Made by a program: the position numbers and the translations under genes. The notes under the pieces are model-generated. The model saw only the letters and a list, made by a program, of their open reading frames with translations. It made no database searches and was not told the DNA's origin. Positions 1 through 8,060 of a DNA stretch of 64,000 bases are shown here, one piece after another. Position 1 is the first letter of the stretch, and each line of letters starts with the position of its first letter. The stretch is from JANJUO01 sp942492935. GTDB taxonomy: Bacteria > Bacteroidota > Ignavibacteria > Kapaibacteriales > UBA2268. Location of the stretch: NCBI GenBank assembly GCA_942492935.1, contig OW818654.1:2232001-2296000 (forward strand). The letters run 5' to 3'.

Positions 1-316
1 CACTACCAGCCGTCATCCATTGAACATCATTTTCACCAATTACACCACCATTGCCAACACTATCATGATGTGCAATTTTCCCCTGATAGATTATCGAAAC
101 GGTTTCTATTCCACGATGAGGGTGCGGAGCAACACCTCGTGGTTCTTTACTTGGTGGAAAATTAAATGCACTTTCGTAATCCATCAAAAACCAGGGACTC
201 ATTCTTTTTACATCGATTCCACTTTGTCTCCCTGGAAAGAAATTGTGTACACGAAAACCATTACCTACCCAATGATGAGGTGGTACTGGAAATACTTTCT
301 CTATATTTCTTGTCAT
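1..316 (-). CDS. Pirin family protein, cut by left window edge
   Basis: This is the N-terminal 105 codons of a pirin-like cupin read on the minus strand from ATG at 316; the rest lies outside the window. The translation contains the family hallmark HPHRGIETV at about residues 65-73, whose two histidines (65 and 67) are the first metal ligands in pirins, and DVQWMTAGS close to the cut, which normally precedes the remaining ligands. Pirins are metal-binding bicupins; some have quercetinase activity, but the role of this one cannot be told from a fragment. A plus-strand reading frame over the same bases has no recognisable content and is rejected. Confidence in the family is high. Confidence 0.88.
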   Translation of the reverse strand, partial: MTRNIEKVFPVPPHHWVGNGFRVHNFFPGRQSGIDVKRMSPWFLMDYESAFNFPPSKEPRGVAPHPHRGIETVSIIYQGKIAHHDSVGNGGVIGENDVQWMTAGS

Positions 317-329
317 TATAATTCTCTAA

Positions 330-2651
330 TTAATTTGTAACTCTCGTTCTTTTTGCTAAATTAAGATATAATAAGTCCAAAAATGATACAATTAATGTAA
401 TCAATGAAATCCACATACCTGTTGCAAATGCAGAAGATTCAAATTTCATTTCTACAATGCTCTCCCCTTTTGGAATAGCTACAGCTCTCAAACTGTAATT
501 TGCTCTTAATAGATTTGCTTTCTTTCCATTAACATAAATATTCCAAGACGGATAATATATTTCGCTAAAACATAAAATTGCATTTTCATCAGAAGTTACT
601 TTATATTTAGATGAATTTGTTGAAAATTCAATGCAATTTACTTTTGATTTTCTGTTTTCATCAATATTTTCAGGTAGTTGCAAAGAAGGTCTTTTTTCAA
701 GTACAACTTCATTTTTATAATCAAATTCTGTTGATTGCATCTTTGAATAGACTTCATTTTCTTTAAATACATTTGATTTATACACTACCCAAGCACGTGG
801 GAAATAATTTGGACTTTCCACAAAACCAGCTTGTCCTGTTTCTGTATTAATATTAATTCTATATTTTGCATTTTGCAAATCAAGAATTTTATCGACATCT
901 TTAACAGCTGGATTTACCCTCTGCAATACAAGTGGATTATACCCTTCAATTAAATGAATTTCGTTTATCATACCTTGATTTCTTTTCATTGCCATAAATG
1001 GCGGGTTGTAAGTTCTTGTATTTACTCTGAATAAGGAATTTATGTTCTTTGGTTTGAACGATGCTTTTACTTCTTCTGAAATCTGATATTCGTCTGCAGG
1101 ATTGCTTTCGCTTTGATTAAAACCACCTCCGGCTAACATCAAATCAATCATCACAATTATTATCAAAATATATCCAGCAAATCTAAAATTCAAAATTCCT
1201 TTATTCATAAAATATAATACAGCAAATACTGCTAAAATCATCAATAATCCAATTGCACCAAAACCCTGAATAGAAGATGCCAAATGGTCTGGAGTGTCTA
1301 ATGCACTATTTAAAAATCCAATTGAAATGAGCAATGCAAAAAATAATGGTATTGCAGATGCAATTATTATTTGTTTGAAAACAGCTTTATTTTTTAAATT
1401 TTCCTTAATAAAATCTATACCAAAACCGCTTAATAAAGAAAATCCAATAATTGCAAAAATCATCATTCTTGATGGTATTCTGAATTGACCAAACAAAGGT
1501 AAATTAAAAAATATCTGATGAATAAATCCATTTGAACCGATTGCATACAGAAAACCAAATACAGAAACGAAAATTAAAAATGCTCCATACTTTGATTTAT
1601 AACTCACCATTCCACCGAATATCCCAAGAATCAATGCCACAAGTCCAAAATAAAAACCTGTTTCCCAATAAAAGTAATATGGAAATGGCTTTGAATTATT
1701 GTTTGTTAAATAAAATGGTGTTTGTGAATCTTTTGAACCATCTGTGTAACCAAATACTTTAGGTACAACAGATGTTAGTACTTGCTTTACTTCAAGAGAA
1801 CCTTCCGTAGAAGTTTGATAAGTTATAGCTGCTCTTTGTGAAATTTCTGATAATTCTTTTGAAGGCATATATTGAATCATAAAAATACCTGCTGAAATAG
1901 CAAATGGAATTATCATAACCACAATATTTTTCATTAATAATTTACCTGTAAATGTCTTATTCTTGAGTACAAACCCAAGATGCCACAATGATAGAAATCC
2001 AAGGAATAAATAGAGAAACAAAGTCATTTGAGGATGCCCTGACAGCATACTCATACCAAAAACTAAACCTGAGTATTTTGCCCATCTTAATCTATTTTCT
2101 TCAATACCACGAATAAAAAGCATCAATACCAACGGAAACCAAGCTAAATGCTCTATAATCATTGGATGAATTACGTGTAATACCATCATAAACGAAAATG
2201 AATAAGAAATTGCAGTTATTATTGAGCCAATCTGACTGATATTTAATCTTCTTGCTAAAAAATAAGCATTGATTTGTGCAATAAAGAAATGTAATATTAT
2301 TATTGCCTGAAGCCACCAAACCGACAACATTCCTTCAGAGTCAACAAATAGAGATAGTAAGCGATTAAATGGATAGAAAAATCCTACCTGCAAATCTGCT
2401 AAAAATGGCATACCAGAATATGTATAATTATTCCAAAATGGAATAATTCCTCTACTAAACTCCCTTGCGGCAAGTGTTTGTGTAGGGTAAACATACTCTA
2501 CGAAATCTTCCCAAAAGAACATTCCGCCAAATAGGTTGTTCCAAAAGAAAACTATAGTTGTAATTGCAAAAAAGCCGACAATATACCAAATATTTAAATC
2601 TGGTGATATTTTAGCTGATGTTTGAACATTTTTTGTTGCTACTTTTGACAT
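330..2651 (-). CDS. YfhO-family polytopic membrane protein
   Basis: A 773-residue integral membrane protein. The first ~520 residues hold about twelve hydrophobic segments, then a hydrophilic, probably extracytoplasmic, domain (~530-740), and a last membrane helix near the C-terminus. Features typical of YfhO (a GT-C-like fold) are visible: an early acidic loop (WEDFVEYVYPTQ), the PFWNNYTYSGMPFLAD region, and late EIYYPSWNIYVNGK followed by LRAVAIPKGE. In Firmicutes, YfhO glycosylates lipoteichoic acid; in this lineage the substrate is unknown and a lipid-linked sugar acceptor is inference. The gene lies 16 bp downstream of a methyltransferase on the same strand, suggesting co-transcription and a shared envelope-glycan role. 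Confidence 0.85.
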   Translation of the reverse strand: MSKVATKNVQTSAKISPDLNIWYIVGFFAITTIVFFWNNLFGGMFFWEDFVEYVYPTQTLAAREFSRGIIPFWNNYTYSGMPFLADLQVGFFYPFNRLLSLFVDSEGMLSVWWLQAIIILHFFIAQINAYFLARRLNISQIGSIITAISYSFSFMMVLHVIHPMIIEHLAWFPLVLMLFIRGIEENRLRWAKYSGLVFGMSMLSGHPQMTLFLYLFLGFLSLWHLGFVLKNKTFTGKLLMKNIVVMIIPFAISAGIFMIQYMPSKELSEISQRAAITYQTSTEGSLEVKQVLTSVVPKVFGYTDGSKDSQTPFYLTNNNSKPFPYYFYWETGFYFGLVALILGIFGGMVSYKSKYGAFLIFVSVFGFLYAIGSNGFIHQIFFNLPLFGQFRIPSRMMIFAIIGFSLLSGFGIDFIKENLKNKAVFKQIIIASAIPLFFALLISIGFLNSALDTPDHLASSIQGFGAIGLLMILAVFAVLYFMNKGILNFRFAGYILIIIVMIDLMLAGGGFNQSESNPADEYQISEEVKASFKPKNINSLFRVNTRTYNPPFMAMKRNQGMINEIHLIEGYNPLVLQRVNPAVKDVDKILDLQNAKYRININTETGQAGFVESPNYFPRAWVVYKSNVFKENEVYSKMQSTEFDYKNEVVLEKRPSLQLPENIDENRKSKVNCIEFSTNSSKYKVTSDENAILCFSEIYYPSWNIYVNGKKANLLRANYSLRAVAIPKGESIVEMKFESSAFATGMWISLITLIVSFLDLLYLNLAKRTRVTN

Positions 2652-2667
2652 AATTTTTTATTCCGGA

Positions 2668-3402
2668 TTATTTTATTTTTTTTGCTACAGTTAAAATAGA
2701 AAGTCCAAAAGGGAAAGTAATATTAGGTAAAATGCTATTTTCCATTTCAAACATTTTAGTAAAAATTGAATTTAGCCAATCAGGTACTTCATCAACAGGC
2801 GAGTTGTTATTCTTTGTTCCAAATATTTTTTCCACCAACCTTTTCAAAAAAGCAGGTAGAAAAAGTATTGAATTGAAATAAGTAGAATATTCAATTTTAA
2901 ATCCAGCACGAGTTAGCAATTCATTGAATTGTTTTTGATTGTATCTTCTATAATGTTGATGAATAACATCGTGATGACTCCACATCCACTTATAAGCTGG
3001 TACAGTTGCCACTATATAGCCATTATCTGGCAAAATTGAATAGCATTGTTTAACTACAGCGACATCATCTTCAATATGTTCTATAACATCTAATATAGTG
3101 ATTGCTTTTATATTCCAATCTTTTGCTGGAAATTTATCCAAATAACAATTATAAAGATGTTTAATTCCGCGTCTTTTTGAATAATCTAAAGCCAAGTCTG
3201 ATTTGTCAATTCCGATAACATTATAATTATTAATTAATTTACTTGCAAAACCACCTGTTCCGCATCCTACATCAAGAACATCGCTATTTTTTGGAATTTT
3301 GCAAATTTTCTCAAAAATATCTTTAACAATTTGATTGCGAGCAACAAACCACCAATATTTATTTTCTATTTCAAAATTTGAATGATATACTATTTCCTGC
3401 AT
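2668..3402 (-). CDS. Class I SAM-dependent methyltransferase
   Basis: A 244-residue protein with the Rossmann-type methyltransferase core. Motif I is VLDVGCGTGG at residues 42-51, the acidic end of beta-2 is VIGIDKSD, and motif II-like ITILDVIEHIEDD follows, then an HYRRYNQKQFNELLTRAGF segment typical of the Methyltransf_11/23 group found in polysaccharide and lipid-glycan loci. It probably transfers methyl from SAM to a small molecule or sugar; the acceptor is unknown. ATG at 3402 is the natural start, with the conserved N-terminal region YWWFVARNQIV following it. It lies directly upstream of the YfhO-like gene and is probably co-transcribed with it. Confidence 0.85.
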   Translation of the reverse strand: MQEIVYHSNFEIENKYWWFVARNQIVKDIFEKICKIPKNSDVLDVGCGTGGFASKLINNYNVIGIDKSDLALDYSKRRGIKHLYNCYLDKFPAKDWNIKAITILDVIEHIEDDVAVVKQCYSILPDNGYIVATVPAYKWMWSHHDVIHQHYRRYNQKQFNELLTRAGFKIEYSTYFNSILFLPAFLKRLVEKIFGTKNNNSPVDEVPDWLNSIFTKMFEMENSILPNITFPFGLSILTVAKKIK

Positions 3403-3666
3403 TATTTTTTGTTTTTTGCATTAGTTATAAAAAACAAATTTATGCAATTTAATTGAAAGTGAAAAATCTACAATTATCAACTACTTAATTTTTTAATAAT
3501 TAAATAAGGAATTCACGTAGATATTTGATAAATCTCAATTCAAATACATTAGATGAAATCAATCCTACACACTCCTGAAATGTTCATGATTCGAAAGAAA
3601 TGTTTTTTGTTTTTGAAATATTTATTTGCTAAATTTGTAATTCCTTTATTGAGAGTACATAAATAA

Positions 3667-4416
3667 ATGAGTTATATTACAATGTTAGACGACCCAACAA
3701 TGAAAGTAAATTTCGATATAATTAACAATTATTCTTTATGTATTGTAGGAAGACACATTGACCTACATAACAATTTTGATTTTGTAGGTTTTGAGTACAA
3801 TATTGCAGACAGAGAGATTAAACTGCATTGGAAAAAATCTAATGGGGAATGGGTTGATAGTAACGAATTTTCGAGTTTGGTTTTGATTCACAAAGAAGTA
3901 ACTTTTTTGAGGATAATCGACCAAGACAAAGATAGTAATTATGTAGATGATAGTTGTTTAGGGGAAATTACATTTTTTCCTTCGACAGCAAGAGAAATAA
4001 ATGATAGTATTATTCCACAATCAAAACCAATTGTAGGGGATGACATTTTATACTTTTTTGAAAACGGTCAGAGAATAAGAATTCATTGTGAACAAATAGA
4101 ACTTAATGTAAAGTTGCCAAAAGAACAATCAGACAACAACTTCACATATAACAAATTGACAGAAGAAGAAGCATTTTGGGTTATGCGTTATTTTCTTGAA
4201 GAACATTATGAATTATCATTAGGTCAATTTGATGTTTCAGACATATTAAGTGCTACACAACCATTTGAATTTGACGACAACGGAAATTTCGATGGAGAAG
4301 TTAAAGGAAAGAGAAGAATAGCACCAGCAGATAGTGGAATGGTTTGGCATTGGAACGAAGCAGTTAAAAAATATAGAGAACAAGGAAGACCGAAACCAAT
4401 ACAATTGAAGAAATAA
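3667..4416 (+). CDS. Hypothetical protein, 249 aa, no recognised family
   Basis: I do not recognise this protein. It is soluble, with no signal peptide or membrane segment. Residues 1-150 look beta-rich and acidic (runs such as DFVGFEYNIADREIKLHWKK), and residues ~155-195 form a helical part (LTEEEAFWVMRYFLEEHYE). The C-terminus is basic and contains GMVWHWNEAVKKYREQG. It stands alone on the plus strand between two minus-strand groups, with 264 bp of AT-rich DNA before it and 362 bp after it, a setting typical of single accessory genes. The frame is long, starts with ATG and has codon use like the neighbours, so it is likely a real gene. An immunity-type role is possible only by setting. Confidence 0.6.
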   Translation: MSYITMLDDPTMKVNFDIINNYSLCIVGRHIDLHNNFDFVGFEYNIADREIKLHWKKSNGEWVDSNEFSSLVLIHKEVTFLRIIDQDKDSNYVDDSCLGEITFFPSTAREINDSIIPQSKPIVGDDILYFFENGQRIRIHCEQIELNVKLPKEQSDNNFTYNKLTEEEAFWVMRYFLEEHYELSLGQFDVSDILSATQPFEFDDNGNFDGEVKGKRRIAPADSGMVWHWNEAVKKYREQGRPKPIQLKK

Positions 4417-4778
4417 ATAACGGCAAATGTCAGGTTTTTACAAGTTGGCGGCTAAATTGCTTTTATGATAGTTTTGTGATTCAATTGAACAATCGTGCTG
4501 AAAATCCTCTTGCTATGGTAAATGTAAATGGATTTTCAAGGTCTAATTAATTTGCAATGCTCTAATTTTCTCAATTCTACCTATCACTTGGTAAAATAAT
4601 TCCCACAACTTGTGAGACAAATTCCTTATAAAGAATTAGTAAACATTTAGCAGTTATGAATTATTTTTCCATGACATTTTAAAGGTTATAAAAAGCGATA
4701 AATTTGAACAAACCACAAATAATAATTAAATGAAAATTTCTTGAAAATCCCGATAGGTATTATATCTCTGCAAAAAAA
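4417..4778. other. Intergenic region without a recognisable gene
   Basis: This 362-bp gap separates the plus-strand unknown gene from the end of the minus-strand metal importer operon, so it is a convergent 3' region. Its first ~110 bp (from TAACGGCAAATGTCAGG through TTGGCGGCTAAATTGC) are richer in GC than the rest and do not look like ordinary spacer; they may be the relic of a repeat or cassette boundary. No open frame, tRNA or strong terminator hairpin was seen in the rest. Confidence 0.4.
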
Positions 4779-5576
4779 TTATTTCTTTCTAAATATCGCA
4801 AAAATTACAAAAACTAATGCCTGAAATAATATTATTGCCGCTCCCGATGGAATATCAAATACATAAGAAAAAATCAATCCAATTATTGAACTGAATATTC
4901 CAATTAATATTGAATTTAGGGTCATTGAGAAAAATGTTTTCGATATGATTTTTCCAGCAGCAGCTGGTATTACAAGAAAAGCTGAAATTAAAATTATACC
5001 AATAATTTTCATTGCTACAACTATTGTAATTGCAATTAAAATCGAAAGTAAATAGTCATCACGAACAACATTAATTTTATCTGAAACCGCAAGCTCAGAA
5101 TCAAAACTTGCATAAGCCCAGTCAGCCCATTTGTAATAAATTGTAAAAATTGCTATAGCACTAAGTACACTAATTGCTATAATATCATTGGTTGATACGG
5201 AAAGAATTGACCCAAATAAATATGAATAAGCATCACCAGAATAATTCGTACGTAATGCTAACAATATTATTCCTATAGCTACTGATACAGAAAATAATAT
5301 TCCAATTGAAGTATCAGTTTCTATTTTGGTTTTCTCTTTCAAATATACAATTAAAATCGAAACGATTATTGTAAATGGTATTGCTATCCAAAGTGGTTCT
5401 GTATTTAATAGCAAACCAAGAGCCACTCCACCAAATGCGGAATGTGATAATCCTGAGCCAAGAAAACTCATTTTACGTTGAACAACGAAAACACCAAAAT
5501 AAGATGCCAGAAATCCTATTAGAATACCAGCAATTAGGGCGTTCTGCATAAATGTGTAATTCAAGAAATCAAGCAT
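4779..5576 (-). CDS. Metal ABC transporter permease (ZnuB/MntB type)
   Basis: A 265-residue integral membrane protein with about eight hydrophobic helices, matching the ABC-3 permease family that pairs with TroA-type binding proteins to import Zn2+ or Mn2+. Family landmarks include the N-terminal GFLASYFGVFVVQRKMSFLGSG.LSHSAFGG region (residues ~20-50) and VIPAAAGKI in the last third. I place the start at ATG 5576; a TTG two codons upstream would also be in frame. The start overlaps the end of the ATPase gene by 8 bp, so the two are translationally coupled. Zinc is the more likely substrate because of the histidine-rich binding protein upstream. Confidence 0.9.
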   Translation of the reverse strand: MLDFLNYTFMQNALIAGILIGFLASYFGVFVVQRKMSFLGSGLSHSAFGGVALGLLLNTEPLWIAIPFTIIVSILIVYLKEKTKIETDTSIGILFSVSVAIGIILLALRTNYSGDAYSYLFGSILSVSTNDIIAISVLSAIAIFTIYYKWADWAYASFDSELAVSDKINVVRDDYLLSILIAITIVVAMKIIGIILISAFLVIPAAAGKIISKTFFSMTLNSILIGIFSSIIGLIFSYVFDIPSGAAIILFQALVFVIFAIFRKK

Positions 5577-6330
5577 TAGCAAGCTCCTTCATACCGAATT
5601 TAATATCGTGATGATGCCCGCTGTGAGAGAATGTAAGTTGTAAATTTTCATCAGTGAAGGCTGATTTGGAATCACCAAAATATATTTGCTTTTTATTTAA
5701 AAGTAATACATAATTTGTGTGATGATATGCCGCAGACCAGTCGTGTGTTACCATTATAACAGTAACATTATGATTTTTGTTGTAATCATTAATTAATTTA
5801 TTAATACTCAATTCACAAACTAAATCAATGCCTGTTGCTGGTTCATCAAGCAATAATATTTTTGGTTTTCGTACTAAACTTCTTGCCAAAAAGACCCTTT
5901 GAAGTTGTCCACCTGAAAGTTTTTCAATAGATTGATAAGCATAAGAATCAGCTCCGACTTCAGTAAGAATTTCCATCGCTTTTTCTTTATCGGATTTATT
6001 TATGATACCAACCCAATTTCTTTTTAAACCACTTGCAACAAGTTCAATCGGCAATGCTGGAAAACTGCGGTCTAAAGTTTTTATTTGAGGTACGTAACCA
6101 ATCCAATCTGATGGTACATTTTCTGGTTTTTTGTTATTAATAATTAATTCACCGGTATAATTTTTTCTCAATCCGAGTAGAGTTTTCAAAAATGTGGTTT
6201 TACCTGAACCGTTAGGACCAACAATTGCTACGTAAGATGATATAGGTATATCAAGATTTATATTTTCAATAAATTTCTGATTTCCATATCCAGCAGAAAG
6301 ATTTCGAGCCGTAATTATGTAGTTTTGCAT
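5569..6330 (-). CDS. Metal ABC transporter ATP-binding protein (ZnuC type)
   Basis: A 253-residue ABC ATPase. It shows Walker A GPNGSGKTT near residue 38, the signature LSGGQLQRV near 138, Walker B ILLLDEPATGID, and the H-loop histidine in VTHDWSA. The tail ends with SHSGHHHDIKFG, a short histidine-rich stretch common in zinc-importer ATPases. It lies between the binding-protein and permease genes, with a 9-bp gap after the former and an 8-bp overlap with the latter, and energises the same importer at the inner face of the membrane. The start ATG at 6330 places the Walker motif at the usual distance. Confidence 0.92.
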   Translation of the reverse strand: MQNYIITARNLSAGYGNQKFIENINLDIPISSYVAIVGPNGSGKTTFLKTLLGLRKNYTGELIINNKKPENVPSDWIGYVPQIKTLDRSFPALPIELVASGLKRNWVGIINKSDKEKAMEILTEVGADSYAYQSIEKLSGGQLQRVFLARSLVRKPKILLLDEPATGIDLVCELSINKLINDYNKNHNVTVIMVTHDWSAAYHHTNYVLLLNKKQIYFGDSKSAFTDENLQLTFSHSGHHHDIKFGMKELANA

Positions 6331-6339
6331 ATATCCTTG

Positions 6340-7257
6340 TTATTCGAGTGCTTTTTTTAATATGTTTGCATTATATAAAATTAAATCAGCATACTTTGAA
6401 ATATTATTAGTACCACCAACGGGATCTAAAATATAAAGTGATACACCTGTTTCTTCAGCAAGTAATTTCGCATTCTTATCAGGCAATTGAGGTTCTGAAA
6501 AAATGGCTTTGGTTTGTGATTTCTTGATTTTATCAACAAGATTTCCTATGAATTTAGCTGATGGCTCTTTGCCGGGTATTTCTTCAATTGAACCGGCATA
6601 AATCATATCATACCTTTTAAGCATATATAAAATTGAAGGATGATATAAGAAAACCTGTTTCCCTCTCAGATTTTTTGTAAAATCTTCGACTTGTCTGCTT
6701 AAAACATCAATTTTTTTTGCAAAAATATCAGCATTAGTTTTGTATAAACTTGCATTATCTGGGTCAATTTTTCCTAAAGTATCAGCCAGAATTGGTAATA
6801 ATGCTTTTACAGCAATAGGGTCCATCCAAAAATGTGGGTCTGGTGAACCTGCTCCATGATTATGTCCATCATTTGGACTATGATTATGAGCATCATCGCC
6901 CAAATATGGTTCAGTAAAAATCTGTATAAATGCTGCAGGCATCAATTTAAATACTTCAATTGATTGCTTTGCATTAAATCCTTTCGACCAACCATCATAA
7001 TTCTCATCAACAAACAGAAATGCTTTTGCTGATGTTGCCTTTTGAATATCTGACGGCTTTGGAGTATAAGTATGTGGTGATGCTCCTATTGGAACAATTG
7101 TTTCAACTCTTCCCTTTGTGCCGATTATTTCTTGCAAAATCAATGTTAATGGATAACTTGATGTAACAAAATATGGTCTTGAACTTTCAGCTTCGCAACT
7201 AACCAATAACAATATAGTAATTAACGTTAATAGTATTTTATTTTTGTTTAAATTCAT
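6340..7257 (-). CDS. Zinc/manganese ABC transporter substrate-binding lipoprotein (ZnuA/TroA type)
   Basis: A 305-residue cluster A-I solute-binding protein. The N-terminus is a lipoprotein signal with LLVSC ending at Cys21, so it should be lipid-anchored. Metal ligands of the family are visible: His62 in GASPHTYTPKP, the PDPHFWMDP histidine near residue 142, YHPSI near 205, and a late acidic residue in the LDPVGGTN region. A histidine-rich loop (AHNHSPNDGHNHG) precedes the second ligand; such loops are characteristic of zinc-specific members. It is the first gene of the three-gene importer operon. I looked for a clear Zur operator in the 123 bp upstream and could not define one. Confidence 0.9.
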   Translation of the reverse strand: MNLNKNKILLTLITILLLVSCEAESSRPYFVTSSYPLTLILQEIIGTKGRVETIVPIGASPHTYTPKPSDIQKATSAKAFLFVDENYDGWSKGFNAKQSIEVFKLMPAAFIQIFTEPYLGDDAHNHSPNDGHNHGAGSPDPHFWMDPIAVKALLPILADTLGKIDPDNASLYKTNADIFAKKIDVLSRQVEDFTKNLRGKQVFLYHPSILYMLKRYDMIYAGSIEEIPGKEPSAKFIGNLVDKIKKSQTKAIFSEPQLPDKNAKLLAEETGVSLYILDPVGGTNNISKYADLILYNANILKKALE

Positions 7258-7380
7258 AAATTAATAGCCAATTAATAATATAATAACATTTTAATTAGGA
7301 TTTGACGAATAAATTGATAATGAATTTTTTATTTATTAAATATAAATTAAAGTAATTTATTAAATTCGGGTAAAATTATA

Positions 7381-7761
7381 ATGAAGATTATTATTGACAC
7401 AAATATACTTTTGTCGGCAATTTTAGGAAATAATTCTGCTGTTGAATTAATCAACAATTCTGATTTTCAATTTTATGCAAGTCGTCAGATTATTGATGAG
7501 TATAAAAAGTTAATTCGTAGAGATAAATTCAAATTAAGCAATGAAAAAATTATATTTTGGGATAGTTTTATTTCAGAAAAATTTATTATTTCAAATACAC
7601 ACAATAAAATCAAACTAAGTAGAGATTACCAAGATGCAAAATTTATTGAATTAGCAAATGAAATTAATGCTGATTTTTTAATAACAAGCGATAAAAAATT
7701 ACTCAATGCAACAAATTTTACTCAGACTAAAATAGTCAAATTAGAAAATTTTATTACTTGA
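7381..7761 (+). CDS. PIN-domain putative toxin, orphan
   Basis: A 126-residue protein of the PIN nuclease family, of the type annotated as putative toxin-antitoxin component (COG1569). The acidic catalytic set is present: Asp6 in IIIDTNILLSA, Glu40 in IIDEYKKLI, Asp85 in YQDAKFIELA, and Asp104 in FLITSDKKLL. PIN toxins cleave RNA and are normally neutralised by a small antitoxin encoded just upstream. Here the 123 bp upstream carry no visible antitoxin frame and run into the divergent znuA-like gene; the 299 bp downstream are also empty. It may be an orphan remnant of a toxin-antitoxin module, or its antitoxin may lie elsewhere. Confidence 0.82.
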   Translation: MKIIIDTNILLSAILGNNSAVELINNSDFQFYASRQIIDEYKKLIRRDKFKLSNEKIIFWDSFISEKFIISNTHNKIKLSRDYQDAKFIELANEINADFLITSDKKLLNATNFTQTKIVKLENFIT

Positions 7762-8060
7762 AATTATTTGAATATTAAAGTGATTGTAATTTCTATGCTC
7801 AATGGATTCTGAAATGAGTTACCAATGACACCTTTTGAGACAGCCCCAATGAGCATTTCAATATTACTTGAGCAACAGACTGTTAGATTGAAAAGATATT
7901 ATTTCAATAGGTTTTTAATTCAAACACGTTCTTTTTTATTTGCAAATTGGAGATTTGTAAAATCTTTTTATGTCTTTTTTATAAAATCTTAAACAAAAAA
8001 AAACTATAAATCGTTATATTTCTTTTTATTTGTATTTTTTAAATAATTTAGGAATTATTA
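7762..8060. other. Intergenic region before lpdA; no gene seen
   Basis: The first ~100 bp contain ATGGATTCTGAAATGAG and TTTTGAGACAGCCCC, which read like a decayed extragenic repeat (compare 12095-12120). The rest is AT-rich and presumably holds the lpdA promoter, but I cannot define -33/-7 elements with confidence. Confidence 0.35.

Noticed and set aside
20..340. Plus-strand 106-codon frame at the left edge
   Set aside because: The minus strand encodes a clear pirin N-terminus over the same bases, and the plus-strand product has no recognisable content.
4417..4540. Integron attC site after the unknown gene
   Set aside because: The left part looks suggestive, but I could not pair it with a matching right arm or find the core sites, and no integrase is in the window.
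7258..7380. Zur or Fur box between the znuA-like gene and the PIN gene
   Set aside because: AT-rich partial palindromes exist, but none matches a defined consensus well enough.
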